Assembly: GCF_021869535.1 (NCBI RefSeq)
Contig: NW_026262581.1
Location: 120,370,771-120,434,770 of the forward strand
Direction of reading: 5' to 3'
Source of the DNA: Mytilus californianus
Taxonomy: Eukaryota; Mollusca; Bivalvia; Mytilida; Mytilidae
Length of the DNA: 64,000 bases
Within the stretch, counting starts at the first letter, position 1. Each line of letters opens with the position of its first letter. The position numbers were made by a program, and so were the translations under genes. The notes beneath the pieces are model-generated. The model did no database searches. It was not told the DNA's origin and saw only the letters and a program-made list of their open reading frames with translations. Of the stretch, positions 1 through 15,100 are shown one piece after another.

Positions 1-423
1 ATCAAGAGACTAACATTAAAATAACAGACAACATCTCCTTATACAAATATTGTGAATTCAGAAATTAATGCATACATTTATTATTGCGATTTTTCAAAAA
101 TGGACGAAAATGCAAGATTGATTACTGGGATTTCAAGAAAATCTGCATATATATATGTGTATCGAATTCAGAATGCAAGTTTTTATTATTGCGATACTCA
201 TCCAGTCATAATATTCACATTAATAAAAATCTCACAATTATTTCTAATTTACAGTATTAGAGAATTTCTGGTACCTAGTGCCTCAAATAAAATTAAATAT
301 TGAAATTCATTCAGTTGAATTGTTATGTTTATCTGAAATAAAAAAAAGAAAAATTAAATGATAAGAATTTTATGTAATCCATCTCTTGGGTTTCTCTTTA
401 AAAAAAAATGAACACCTCTGTAC
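1..423. other. Intronic sequence after exon k, partial
   Basis: AT-rich sequence 3' of exon k. A stretch around 75-230 has two weakly similar segments containing ttattattgcgat, possibly a decayed small repeat. I found no further exon; the next TRPN exon should lie before position 1. Confidence 0.5.
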
Positions 424-522
424 CTTTGATTGTTGTGTAGGATCCCCTCCTTCCTCTAAACAAGCTATCACCATCTGTATTTGACCATGTCTAGCTGCTA
501 TATGCATTGCAGTTTCTCCATT
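424..522 (-). CDS. nompC: TRPN exon k: ankyrin repeat 12 (last exon in window)
   Basis: A 99-nt exon (33 codons, residues 376-408) with a ttccag acceptor and gtacag donor. It encodes NGETAMHIAARHGQIQMVIA followed by CLEEGGDPTQQSK. The H-AARHG core and the EEGGDP end agree with the matching NompC repeat. The donor is intact, so the gene continues beyond the left edge. Phase 0/0. Confidence 0.9.
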
Positions 523-3500
523 CTGGAAAATTTTGTACATGTACAATAATTCACGATTATCTTTTAGTGACAACATTCATATGTTTGCTTTCAATCAGTT
601 CAAATTTAACATGAAATAGATGTTATGCTATATAAGATGTTGAAATACTTTAATTAATCTATTTATGAACTATCTGTGAGAATATTATGTATCAGTCTTG
701 CCAGGCTTACCTCCCTTGTAGCATTAACATCTGCACCACTTTTTAACAACATTTCAGCACATTTTTCTCCTTCTCTTGTCCTAGCAGCTATATGTAAGGG
801 TGTCTCTTGTGCCTACAATTTATCATAAACATGTCACAATACTGAAGCAATTCTGTTATGAATTAAATACAAATATTGAAATTGAAATTGAAATTCTAGG
901 GGATAAGAGGAGACAACAGACACAGAAAATACATGTTTACAATCCTAATTCATAATCTTAATAATATGGCAAACAATTACTAATCTTAAAATCTAAAATT
1001 ATTTCCAAATGAATATATTTTGGTGTTGGAAGAAAAACAATATCATTAAACTTTTTTTATATCATTGAGCATAACACAGTCGTTGATGTTATTGCAAGAA
1101 GAAGGCTAATTGAAAAACAAAATCTGAAACCTATTTGAAATACTAACTGAAAAAAAGAAAGTGAGAAAGATTATTTTGTTTCATCTTAATATACTAATTT
1201 TCAAATCTAAATAAATTGATGAATACTAATTGTTCACCTTTCCCCCTTTGAGTTCTACTTGTGCTCCAAATCCCAGTAGTGTTTGTACAACTTGTGGCTT
1301 ACAACACTCTACTGCTAGATGTAATGCTGTAGATCCATCCTTAAAATATACAACAAAATTAATGTGTTGTGAGTTTAACATATGTAGAACATTTTGTGGG
1401 TATATAATTCTGTTAATAGAAAAGAAATGGTAAAAAAAAAGAAAATAGTTAATATGTACATATATATGGAATTAAATTTCAGTTGATTTTTCAGCACAAG
1501 CCAAGCTAAGGTATTGTTTTGACATGAAATGACAGTCACTTAATAAAAATTAAGATAAAGGCTATGAATGCTTGAAATTGCAGAATTTAACATAGAAAGC
1601 AATCGGGTTATAATTAGTGTTTTTTTATAACCTATGATGATTAAGATATTGAATACCTATAATCTATTGATTCAAAAATTGTTTTTTACTAAAGACTTCA
1701 CTGTTCATACCTAACTATTTAGATAATTTATTGTAAAAACCTTTTATCACATGCTGGTTATTTTGTTCCAATTATATTTTGAACTTCCTGAATCTGTATT
1801 ATATAATTCATTTGCCTTTGTGTTTTACCTTTGTTTTGGAATCAGGAGCTGCACCTTTTTGTAATAAAGCTCGTACAACATTAGTATGCCCTTTCATCGC
1901 TGCAGCATGTAAACAGATGGCGCCAGACTGTAAAATAATTAGATAATTAGTTTGCTTTTTATACAAAATTACAAATATCGGATGTTTTCCCTCTTTTTAA
2001 GTCACAAAGTGCATTAACAAACTCTAAAAAAAAAAATGACTCATTCTGCACAAACTTTTTAAAGCAGTACAATTTTTCCTTCATTCCAATGAATACAAAG
2101 TTTGAATACAATGTTATCATGGATATTTGATTTAGTGGTGCTGCTACAGTCTGCATAAAAGCCTATACAAAATTTGTATTTTCGTTGATTAATAAAAACT
2201 TGTGGTTTACCTATACCTAGGAATTCCTCGAAAATAGGAAACCCACGAATAATAATGATTCTACAGTATACCTTATTTGGCATCTGAAGGGGAACTCCTT
2301 TTCTAAGAAACGTTAAGGCAGTGTCAGGATGACCATATGTAGAAGCTATATGCATGAGAGTGCTGCCATCTTTAGTCCGAGCAGAAATAGATGCTTTACA
2401 TTTGTCTACAAGAAGGTCCACTATAGTTGTATGTCCTCTTTCTGCTGCCAAGTGTACAGGTACTCTGTCCATCTGTAATTAAAATCACATTATTAGTTCT
2501 ACCCTTACAGTTTATTTTCAAGCACTTCATTTTTATCATTGGCCAAAATGAAAATAAATGGAATTTATTTTACTCCTGAAAAACATTCTAATCTTAAATA
2601 AGGCTTTCTTAAAAAATATATTCTTCTGCTAGTACTTTCTGCAAAAATGACAAATCTGTTTCATTCTAATGACTGATTTTTCATTACAATAACGTCTCTG
2701 ATTTATGCTTAGCAAAGAGTCTAATTTTTAATGGATGAAATCTCTTTTAATTGTCTCATTTACATGGCCAAGTATGATTTGTTTCTAAATAACATGTCTT
2801 TTAATACAGTCTTGTCTACATAGCCATGCATGATTTGTTTCTAGAGAACATGTCTGAACAGGTGCTTGTCTAGGTAACATAGTTAATATCAAATGCACCA
2901 AAATGTTTTAAATGTTTTAATTTTTCTGTTCTCTATGGTTAATAATTTTTCTGTACTTTACCTAAGAGTTCTTCGTTTCAATTGTTATATCTTGTATTAA
3001 TCATTGACAATAAATACTTTGACTTATGATTAACCTACCCTATCTGACAGGTTTGGATTAGCTTTCATCTGGTACAGATATTTAACCAGCATCTCATCTC
3101 CTTCCCATGATGCAATATGTAAAGCAGTATGCCCATCATACTGAAATAAACAGAAAAACTCATTTTCAAATATTTAATTCAGGTACCATACAAGAGTAAG
3201 GATTTTTTCTTTATAATTATTTCTGAGTATAAAATAACAATCAAAATAACACACAAGAGGCTTTCAAGAGCCTGAATCACTCACCTGTAATTTTTTGCTT
3301 AAATCTTTCATCATGTTAGAAAACATGATAAACAAATTGTGTAAAATTGTCCTTAAAGAGCTATAACTCCTTAAGGGGTCAATTGACAATTTTGATCATT
3401 GAACTTCTTTGTAGATCTAACCTTGCTGAACATTTTTGCTGTTCACAGTTTATCTTTATCATTAATAATATTCAAGATAACCAAAAACTGCAAAATTTCC

Positions 3501-6500
3501 TTAAAATTACCAATTTAGTGGCAGCAACCCAACAATGGGTTATCAGATTCAACTGAAAATTTCAGGGCTGATAGAACTTCACTTAATGAACACTTTTACC
3601 CCAGTCAGATTTGCTCTAAATGCTTTGGTTTTTGAGATATAAGCCAAAAACTGCATTTTACCCATATGTTCTATTTTTAGCCATGGGGGCCATGTTATTT
3701 GACAAACAGTAAATAAAACACAAACTTTATTCTAGATACCCTAAGCATCATTCAGCTTAAGTTTGGTTGGAATTGGTTCAGTAGTTTCAGAGGAGAAGAT
3801 GTTTGAAATAGTTTACACCAAACAGACAACGACGGACGCCAAGTGATGGCAAAAGCCTTCAGAACGATGAGCTAAAAGGCATACTTTAATGGAGCTAGCA
3901 TAATTTATGAAAAATCATATTCAAAAGCTAATTGTGATTAACATAATGCATTTTGTTGATATCATGGTTTCTAATATAATCCTGAAACTTTAGATGCTGT
4001 TAATAGGTCCGAGTACACAGTTATTTCGTAGTGCATTTCTTTTAGACAATAAATGAAAATTAAAAAAATCCCACCTGCGCTTTCTCAATAATATTTTTAC
4101 AGTGTGTTGTACTACTTTTGGGACAAATTATATCAAAATTATAGAAAACTTCATCGGCTCTAACTCAAAATATGGACAATTTCATGCTAAGGGGGTCTTC
4201 AAATCTTTTGACAGCCTCCGAAGTGCTAATTTTTAACCTTTTTCAGCTGGACCAAATCACTACTTTACTTTAAAATTCATGACCCAAATTTTTTTACAGT
4301 GTCATTTCACCCCCCTACTTACTATTTGAGTCATAAAACATGGAGAAATAAATTCGGATGGGGTATAAAAAAAATCGACAAGTAACACACTGTCCACACT
4401 AGGGACTATATTTGTGGACAACGAAAATCAAAGGACGATAACTGTGTACCCGGACCTAATAGGGTAGAAAAAGTTGACCAATCTTAATGAAACTTGGTAT
4501 GACCAAAGCTTATTAAATTATAAGACTGCTTACAAAGTTTCATGGCAATAGGATATATATTATAGACAATATGACTAATTCTATATTCAACTTTGAGTGT
4601 TAAATTTAGACGTTAAAATTGAAAATTTTCAACTATCAACATTTGGGGCTTAAAAATTAAAATATTGCAAAAAAATACTTTTGAAATGCCTTAATATATA
4701 ATATATTATGTATTAAAAGCAATAGAGTACTCATTTGATTTATCAGACTTATTATAATTATTAAAAAGTCAAAATTATATGAGCCTGTGGCTAAAAATGG
4801 AGGTTTTCCAATGAAGGGGGGCCTTACATGAAGATGTAATATTTTCTTGCAATTTTAAATTTGTAAAGCTTTTTGGTTATAAATAATCCTTACATATGTA
4901 TTTAATGTACTTTAAATGGAAAGAAAACTTACAAATAACATATCACATTAGTTTAAAAGGGTCTTAGGCCAAGTAAGACTGAAAATAATTTAGGGTCAAT
5001 TTAGGCCGTATCACATATTTACATTTAAAAATGCATATTGAAGCTATATGAAATAAAATTTTGTATCTTTTCTATCATTTCTATACTCAGGTGACATGAT
5101 ACAATAAATCTGAGCACAAAAAGACTCTTGCATTCAACTTTTTTTGCAGACAGTATGGTCTGATACAAAGATTTTTCACTTTTTAGTGAAAAACATGCAT
5201 GCAATTTTAGTCTCAACAGGCTTATATTTGAACCACTTGCTATCCTACAGAAGAAAAGAAAGATATTATGTGACATAAAACAGGCACAAAAGACATTGTT
5301 TAGTGCTTTTTATACAAATTTAGTAAGGTCTTTATAATGGACTTCAACTTTTATGTTCCAAGCTCCTCACATTTAACTTGATCCAAACAGGGCGTTAGAC
5401 GAGGACCATATATACAACACATTTTGCACATATTGTCTGAGATAATCTTCTTTTCTGTAGATTCAGAGTTCCCAAATGAGTAATACAACTGGATTGAAGC
5501 ATAGAAACACAAATATTGACACATAAAAACCTGTCAGATAGAAAGTCAGAATGCCACTTATGCATCAAAATTGAAAAAGCTATGAAATGCTTATTTTGAC
5601 CATAAAATGCCAAAATTGGTCATTTTTGCAGAAATTCTATCAAATAAAAGTTTAAATCCTTTAGTTTTATGCTATTTGATAAATTGACACCATCAAATCA
5701 TTCAGGGAAGTTGCCAAAGTACAGATTCTATATTTCCAGATTTCACCTCTTAGGTCCGAGTACACAGTTATTTCGTAGTGCATTTCTTTTAGACAATAAA
5801 TGAAAATTAAAAAAATCCCACCTGCGCTTTCTCAATAATATTTTTACAGTGTGTTGTACTACTTTTGGGACAAATTATATCAAAATTATAGAAAACTTCA
5901 TCGGCTCTAACTCAAAATATGGACAATTTCATGCTAAGGGGGTCTTCAAATCTTTTGACAGCCTCCGAAGTGCTAATTTTTAACCTTTTTCAGCTGGACC
6001 AAATCACTACTTTACTTTAAAATTCATGACCCAAATTTTTTTACAGTGTCATTTCACCCCCCTACTTACTATTTGAGTCATAAAACATGGAGAAATAAAT
6101 TCGGATGGGGTATAAAAAAAATCGACAAGTAACACACTGTCCACACTAGGGACTATATTTGTGGACAATGAAAATCAAAGGACGATAACTGTGTACCCGG
6201 ACCAATAGAGTGATACCAGCTTGAACTATCTAGCCTACTGGGCCACCATCATTAAATATAATTTTCTAACAGTGATATGAAATTTAAGTGTGTAAAATTT
6301 GCATGAGAGCATCTTCCAGATGTCTATCCAACCGTAAATGTACCTTGAACAGGAACAGAATTGTGTGCTTTCTGCTATGAAATTGTTTACTCTGTTTTTT
6401 AAGTTGTTAAATCTATTTGTAAATGTCCAAGACGTCTATTACAGAAATAATTGGTGTCATGGCTTTATAGAGAATTTCTTTTATCATCTTCAATTTGGGC

Positions 6501-9500
6501 CTGTTATGACCCATCATTGGAAACAAAACGATTGCTTATCTGTAGTTGCTGACCATGTTTTTTTAAAAGAAGTGTTTTGGGTTTTTTTACAGGTCTATTT
6601 TTGGTAATTTTTTTTAAATTCATTGGTTGGCAAACAAAAGCAAAAGTACAATATTTTACTGCATGGAATTAAAATTAACATAAATTCTTCATTTGCACCG
6701 CTCAATTTTTTTTTCAAACTTACATTAGTGGCATCAACTGATATTCCACTTTCAAGCAACATTTTGACAAGGTCAAGATCTCTTCTTCTACATGCTATAT
6801 GTAACACATTGTCTCCATTATCCTGATAATATACAAAAATAGTACAGTTCAGTCAACATTACCAATTTCAAGATTCTTATGAGTGTACAATTTTCTTTAA
6901 TGTAGTTTCTATGGTAATAACATTCTTTGTCATTTGCCTCTTGAGTTTCATTGTCTTGCCCAAAATCTACACAATGGAAAATGAAATATGAGACCAATAT
7001 TAAAATAAGAAGTTAGCAATATATGTATAAATATATAAATTGTTATTACCTATCAATTGCATCTTGTGCACCACTTTATATGAATTAAAGGAGATATGGG
7101 CTATATGTCAATGAGACAGCAACAATGACATAAAAAAAAAAAAAAAATATTTATCTGACAGTCAAAGTCTCACAACTCTGGAATGACATATCAGAATTTA
7201 TTTTTAAATCAAACATTGTGTTGTATTTACCAATTTCAACAATTATATAAATACTAATGGTTGAAGTTCTGTAACTCTGTAAAACATAGCTAAAAAGGTT
7301 CAAAATTGAAAGGGAGCTTTCTTCTGTGAATCCTAATGGTATCTTAAAATTACATAAAATTGATTAAAGCAAATTTGAGAAATCATCCGACGTGTTGTCG
7401 GACGGACATTGCAATATCATAATATGGCCAGTGTTTGACTGGCGTATAAAAATTCAGAAGAAATTCAAATCGCAGTTTATCCATCTGAAAATGATTTATT
7501 TCATCTTGGCTGGTGAAACAAACTAAAAGATAAAAAAAAAAAATTTTAATTAAATCTTAAATAATTTTAGGAATATTTTCAAAATCAATAATGGACCTAC
7601 TTCTGATATTTAATGGTGCTCAAGCAGTCATAAAGAACAAAGCATTCTGCATAAGATATACAAGCTAGCTGCACAATATCAAATGATAAATTCATTGACA
7701 TATTTATTTTCCCTTTTCTGTAGACATCTGACTTAAACAATATCAAGGTACCGGTAATAGATTAAAGGAAATCATTATTCTTTTCTATGGTTCCTACAGA
7801 GCAAAAATCAAATGCCATTAATTACAGCATACAAACAATGCATCAATGTCGCCAACAAGATATGACAATGTCAGAAAGCAGATAAAATATCGACAGAATT
7901 AACATATACAGCTTGTCAGTTCTCTTTGTGGGGTGTAATTATAGACAATCTATTTACCAGATTAACAACTTATTAATTTCCACTAGTCTTAATTTATATC
8001 AAAATGACTTGGGTAAAGAAAATCAGTAGAACTTCCACCCTCTATTTCAACAATATAATTACAAAACAATTAATTAAATAGATCCTTAACTGAGTAAATA
8101 AAAATCTCCTTCAGTGTACTTCTCTACACCTTTCTCAATCCATCTATATTTGCATTATCAGAAATTTGTGACGTCAAATATATAACCTAAAACTGCTTCG
8201 TGTGACCCAAAATAATTCTAAAAAAAGAAAATGTTTGATTTATAAGAAACTAATTAAAATTTATATGTGTTTAAAGGTTGCTCTCATTGACATATACCCG
8301 AAATTCCATCAATTTATGATAGACAAAAAAAAATTAAATTTTTTAAGCAAATTATTTTTATCAAATACACTATTAAGGAAATAAAAGGAAAAAAGGTTAC
8401 CATTTCTTTTCATTTTTCTTATTTATAGTTCACAAATCAGCTGAACAACTGTTTGATTTGAACTATTCAAAGTGAAAGTATCTCCCTTGAATTAGACGAA
8501 CTACAAATTCTCCTCCCTGACCAAATCACAATCCTTGATTCAAGTTTTTTTTTAAGATTTAAGGAAACAAATCAATCATATTCCCATATTAATATGAAAT
8601 TGAAAAGTTGTCTAAATTGGATGCTTGGATACTAGAGTGGACCCATGAAATACTAAGCAAAATTATTACCAATATATGAAAGAAATGGGGCTTTTATAGC
8701 TTATCATAAACATTATATGTTTATTTGTTATCAAATATCAGTCATGCTAGTAAACTGTCAAGGCTCTTAGTTTTGGAACAAAACATGCTTTCTGTCACGT
8801 CCACTCTTATAGATGTACTAAATAATGTACCTTGACACAAAATATAAAATTAGGTTATTAAATTCTGAAGTTGATCAATAAATTTGTATGTTTAAAGTTT
8901 ATTCAAAATTTCAAATTTTGAAAAATTTAAACCAAGGGATTAAATTAAAAAGAAGATGAACAACAAAGTTAAATAATTACATTACATGTATGTTTCATTA
9001 TAATACATTATTTTGATTGACTAACAGCAATCTCGCGTCATTCTGAAATTAACCTTCATTTCAAAATGAAATGTAACATTCATGATGACAAGAGCTTCCA
9101 CAATAAAGTGTACAGGTAAATTAAATAAAAACTTGATAGAAATCGTGTTTTCATGATCCTAGCAAAAAAATGTAATTATAAGTATTGAAAGCTTCTTTTA
9201 GTAATGGTGTTTTCATGATCCTAGCAAAAAAATGTAATTCTAAGTATTGAATGCTTCTTTTAGTAATTTTATAGGGTTGTGAAAGCGTTGACCGTGTGCA
9301 CATTTTTAGAATGAAGCGCTTCCGCGCTTCATACAAAATGTACTTCGGTCAACGCTTTTACACCCCAATAAATTTACAAAAAGAAGCATTCAATCCTTAA
9401 ATATAGATCTAGTCATTCTAGTGCCCATGCTCACACATCCTCTTTAGTTCATTTATCAAACTAATATTACTTTTTCATATTAAAAAAAACACAAGGTCCA

Positions 9501-12079
9501 CTGGATAAACTGTCACATTGTTCAGAAGTACAGCTGTTTAAGTTACATGTACTTTAACAAAAACAGGATTTTTCTCATTATCCGGATGACATTAGGAATA
9601 ATTACATTCTATTTTCAATAATTACATTTATCTGATAAGATTTTAAAGATTTTTCTAAATGATTTTTGAACCTTGGCCATTTTTTTTCCAACGAAACTCA
9701 TCTCATAATTCCCATCTATGTCTTAAACTTAATTGAATAATTATTGTAGTTTCTCATATGTGTCAAAAGATAAAAAATAGTGTATAGATTTCTCATTAAT
9801 CTTGGATCACTATCTTACTTTCCAGTAATGTATGAAATCACAATGATTTAAGTGACAGTTCTATATCTGATTTTCTACAATTGTTTCCTTATAGGTTAAC
9901 CTGATAAGATGGGTGTAACCATTAATAATACCTGACAGCTAAAAAGATCAAACTGATTTGGAAAATGTCAGGTGATACAAACTAGAGGCTCTCAAGAGCC
10001 TGTGTCGCTCACCAGACTCTACTTTGGTTTTAGAAATCATGTAAAAATAGATAAAAATCATAACAGATACCCAACTAATGATTGAGGCCAAATTTAGTTT
10101 AATATTGGTCCCGTTATTTAATAAAATATCCTGGTGGCCATCTTGAACAGTAAATCGGTAACAAAGTAGCAACACTTGGTCAGCACCTCATAAGGAACAT
10201 TCATGCCATGTTTGGTTTCATTCCATTCAGAGGTACTCTAAAAGAAGACATTTGTATGTATTTCCCATAGGGTCCTATGTTAAACTAAGTCCCTGCTGTC
10301 AGCCATCTTGGATGATGGATCGGCTGCAAAGTAACAACACTTGGTCAGCACCTCATAAGGAACATTCATGCCATGTTTGGTTCCATTCCATTCAGTGGTT
10401 CTCTAAGATAGGACATTAGTATGTATTTCCCATAAGGTCCTATGTTAAACTAAGTCCCCCGCTGGGGGCCATCTTGGATGATGGACCGACTGCAAAGTAA
10501 CAACACTTGGTCAGCACCTCATAAAGAACATTCATGCCATGTTTGGTTTCATTCCATTCAGTGGTTCTCTAAGAGAAGACATTTGTATGTATTTCCCATA
10601 AGGTCCTATGTTAATCTAAGTCCCCTGCTGGCGGCCATCTTGGCTGATGGATCCGTTGCAAAGAAACAACACTTGGTCAACACCTCATAAAGAACATTCA
10701 TGCCATGTTTGGTTTCATTCCATTCACTGGTTCTCTAAAAGAAGACATTTGTATGTATTTCCCATAGGGTCCTATGTTAAACTAAGTCCACTGCTGTCAG
10801 CCATCTTTGATGATGGACCAACTGCAAAGTTACAACACTTGGTCAGCACCTCATAAGGAACATTCATGCCATGTTTGGTTTCATTCCATTCAGTGGTTCT
10901 CTAAGAGAGGACATTTGTATGTATTTTCCATAAGGTCCTATGTTAAACTAAGTCCCCCCACTGGCGGCCATCTTGGATGATGGATCGGCTGCAAAGTAAC
11001 AACACTTGGTCAGCACCTCATAAGGAACATTCATGCCATGTTTGGTTCCATTCCATTCAGTGGTTCTCTAAAAGAAGACATTTGTATGTATTTCCCATAG
11101 GGTCCTATATTAAACTAAGTCCCCCGCTGGCGGCCATCTTGGATGATGGACTGACTGCAAAGTAACAAAACTTGGTCAGCACCTCATAAGGAACATTCAT
11201 GCCATGTTTGGTTTCATTCCATTCAGTGGTTCTCTAAAAGAAGACATTTGTATGTATTTCCCATAGGGTCCTATGTTAAACTAAGTCCCCTGCTGGCGGC
11301 CATCTTGGATGATGGATCAGCTACAAAGTAACAACACTTGGTCAGCACCTCATAAGGAACATTCATGCCATGTTTGGTTCCATTCCATTCAGTTGTTCTC
11401 TAGAAGAAGTTCAAAATGTAAAAAGTTAACGACGACGACGACAGACGACTGACACCAAGTGATGAGAATAGCCACTTGGCCCTTTGGGCCAGGTGAGCTT
11501 AAAATTACCTAGGCAACCATTTTTGATGAACTAGTAACAACTGGGAAAATGCTCTAATACCTATCATAAGAGATGTTCAAGCCTGCAGACTACCTGAAGA
11601 TGTTAGTTAATTGTAATGGTAAAAATCAGAATCAAATAGGCTTCTATTTTCTTTAACAGAATCATTTTGGCTTGCTGGATTTGATAGAAACTCTCAGATG
11701 CTGACCCTAGTAAACATGAGAGCACAATCTGAAATATCTTGCTGGCTTTGATAGAAACTCTCAGATGCTGATCCTAGTAAACATGAGAGTACAATCTGAA
11801 ATATCTTGATTTGATAGAAACTCTTGGATGGTGATCCTAGTAAACATGAGAGCACAATCTGAAATATCTTGCGAGCTTTGCTGACTTCAACTGAATTTGA
11901 AGCAGAAAGTCTAAAAGATCATGGTATTTACAGGTATCATATAAACTAAATATTGTCAATCATCCATGAAAACGAGGTCAAGGTCAGATTAACCCTGCAA
12001 GATGGACATGTACATCCAATAGTCACTACATAAAACAAATATAATTGATTTATTGTTTGTAATATATGATTGATGGATG

Positions 12080-12130
<51 letters not shown>

Positions 12131-15100
12131 GTTAAACGCCACTTTAAGCACTATTGTGCTTTTTCAAGGCGGTCAGTTTTTATTGGCGAAGGAAGCAGGA
12201 GTGACAATCCTAGTCAATTAAGATTGGAGGCAAGTGCACCTGCCACATGCATGATTGGTAATCACAACCTCAGTGTTGACAGCCTAGTGATACAGTAGTT
12301 GGACTACTTAGAACACTTGGCCACCACCACCCCTTGAAGTGTATGAGAAACTGACCTTATTAAAACTTAACTTTGAACAATGATCCATGAAAATGAAGTC
12401 AAGGACATGTGACTCCTGTCAGAGGGAAATGTACACCTTATAATCATAATTGACCTATTGCTTATACATATAGTATCTGAGAAATAGACAAAATCACAAA
12501 AAGTTAACATTGACCAATGAACCATGAAAAAGGAAACAAGGTAAGATGGACCCTGGCAGACTGACATGTACACCTTACAACCATTCAAATACACCAAATA
12601 TAGTTGACCTATAGCTTTTAGTATCTAAGAAACAGACCTAATTCAGTGTGAGCAAGTGCTCCGTGTTGAAGGCCGTTCCTTGACCTATAATGGTTTACTT
12701 TTATAAATTGTAACTTGGATGGAGAGTTGTCTCATTGGCACTCATACCACATCTTCCTATATCTAACTAATTACAAAAACTTTAATCACAGATCTGTGAA
12801 ATGAGTCAAGGTCAGATAATATATTATCCAGGTCATGTACTTTCTGAAACATAAAGCAGCTTTAGCTTTATACAAAGAATAACCTAGACTATGCCGTTGC
12901 CGCCAGATATGCATTCTGATGTCTGGCATTCTGCAACCAAAAACATTTAAACCACTCATGCTAAGCAGATTAAAAATCACTATGGAATGTATCTTTTAAC
13001 ATGTATGAAAATCTTTTTACCTGTACAGTTTTTATAATCTTTGGGCAAACATTGATGCATGGAAGTTAGGGGATCAAAGGATGGACAGGATCTTTTAGAT
13101 TAATTAAAACAACAAATGGGTAACTTATAAATTTAAAAATATCCAAAATCAGCCTCTTGTAGGATTTCAATTTCCCTGACTTTCCAAAGACAGACATTTT
13201 GACCTTCTGTATATTTGAAATAATCATGCAGACTTTGGATTTAGTTTATACAAATGTACATATCTTTGCCCAAGTCAAATTGAAAAGTATGGTGTATTTT
13301 ACTAATGACATTTTTAAATTGTATATCTATGTACTGGTTTTAAGACACAACATAAAATAAACTGTTAACACAGAGATATGTCTCGCCTTTTTGTAATTTT
13401 GATAATGCAAATTTTGAAATTTAAATAGCAATATTTTAACATGTAAGTTATGCAAATATTCAAAGTCAATGAACCATGACTGACGGTACATGGATAAACA
13501 ATCTCCATGGAAATGAGATGTACCAATGCTAATACAACTGCATACCAAATACTATTGACTTATCATAAGTCATTCCCTTTAAACAAACATAAACACAAAC
13601 ATTAAACTATGTAAATGTTTCAAAGTCAATGAACCATGATGACGGGTGGGGCTATACAATCTCCAAGGAATCGAGACTTGCAAATGCCAATAAATTTGCA
13701 TACCAAATATCACTGACTTAACAGTAGCGGTTCATCTTAATCTGATCAAATCACAAACTAATACATGTAAACTAAGCAAAAGTTTCAAAGTCAATAAACC
13801 ATGACTAAGGGGGCAGTGCTAAATATTCTCCATGGAAATGAGATGTGCAAATGCTTATACAACTGCATACCAATTAATATTGTCCTACCACTAATGGTTC
13901 CCCTTGAACTAACCTAATCACAAACTAATACATGTAAACTAAGCAAAAGTTTCAAAGTCAGTAGACCATGACTGAAGGGGCGGGGCCAAATAATCTCCAT
14001 TGAAATGAGATATGCCAATGCTTATACAGCTGCATACCAAATATCATTGACCTACCACTAGTGGTTCCCCATAAATTGACCTAATCACAAACTTATACAT
14101 TGTTGTTGACACTGCAGCCGCCGCGGGAAACAGCATACCCAAGTCTCGCTTTTCGACTCTGTCAAGGCGAGACAAAAAAACACACTTAGAGAGAAAAAGG
14201 TGTTTACAAAGAATTAAATTAATTAACCATTAGCTTATTTTGCAATAAATATACTGAAACGTGTTTATTATCTAACTATTAAATACATTAATTTCCTTAG
14301 GGATATAATTAAAAAATTGAATACAGGCAGCTGATGTGCTATCCTTATCAAATATTCTCAGTATTTTTCAGACCAATAGTCTCATTTTTCTATTTTTCTC
14401 TCTTTTCATGCAGGATAAACCAAAAAGGACTAATGTTTTGTCTTCATGACAAAATACATAAAGCAACTGAGACTTTACTATAGTTACAAGCACGAAGGCT
14501 AGGGTAACCTAAAAACTGAGAGTAATAACACAATCTAAATTTATTTAAGTATCCCTACCTCTTTCTGGGCTGCCAGTTGCTGATCTGCATGTTGTGTTAG
14601 TAATTCTTTACAAACAGATATATTTCCTACTTCAGCCGCAAAGAACAGTGGAATAGAACCTCCCTATAACAAGATATTAAAAACAAGATAAGTACAGTTA
14701 AAAGTCAAAAGGCTCAAAAGACCAGTTTTGCTCACCTTGTATCATTTCAAATAAAAGACCACACATGAACCCAATGCACATAAAATATCAATGGTCTATT
14801 ACAAGTACTTCTTAGTCACTGAGGGAGTATCCTATCCCATTCTGTTAAAATTGTATGTGCAACATACTATATATCAATAATATATTATTAAAACATGTGA
14901 TAAAAAACAGTTAAATTTCAATGAAGCATCTATAAATATAATGTTTCTGATAAAAAATTAATATCAGACTGTATTCTCACCCTACCTTCTATTGTATTGT
15001 CATAAATAGAACTAAAGTATTGAAATATGATATGTTTAAACTCAGGAAGTACTTTTATCTTTCAACAGCAAGGGCAACAGTTGTTATATAATAACAAATT

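Larger units (their letters stand above)
813..2271. other. Short introns between TRPN exons j, i, h and g
   Basis: Covers the introns 813-1237, 1340-1828 and 1928-2271 (425, 489 and 344 bp). They hold AT-rich unique-looking sequence. Apart from a small ttgaaa run near 876 I see no repeat and no coding signal. They are much shorter and cleaner than the introns further 5'. Confidence 0.55.
3874..6723. other. Rest of the intron between TRPN exons f and e
   Basis: Outside the two MITEs the sequence is AT-rich. The 1.3 kb between them (4457-5752) has no coding potential and no recognised repeat. 6204-6723 is unremarkable. Confidence 0.5.

Noticed and set aside
52-303. 83-residue open frame
   Set aside because: Composition matches decayed repeat sequence with ttattattgcgat pieces; no family signature.
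2059-2472. 137-residue minus-strand frame starting MDRVPVHLAAERG, as a stand-alone gene
   Set aside because: The ATG directly follows a splice acceptor, the upstream ankyrin exons continue in frame, and the part after PNK is intron.
4006-6203. LTR retrotransposon with 451-bp LTRs
   Set aside because: The repeats begin GG and end CC with 19-bp inverted termini, there is no primer-binding site or purine tract beside them, no coding interior, and a lone copy exists at 26852.
10478-11165. Three similar open frames of 62-70 residues sharing HKEHSCHVWFHSI
   Set aside because: They fall one per 166-bp tandem monomer in a non-coding element; the period is not a multiple of three and there is no codon-level conservation.
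9981-11499. CRISPR-like array of regular repeats
   Set aside because: Monomers are contiguous 166-bp tandem units without short repeats and unique spacers, in a eukaryotic intron.
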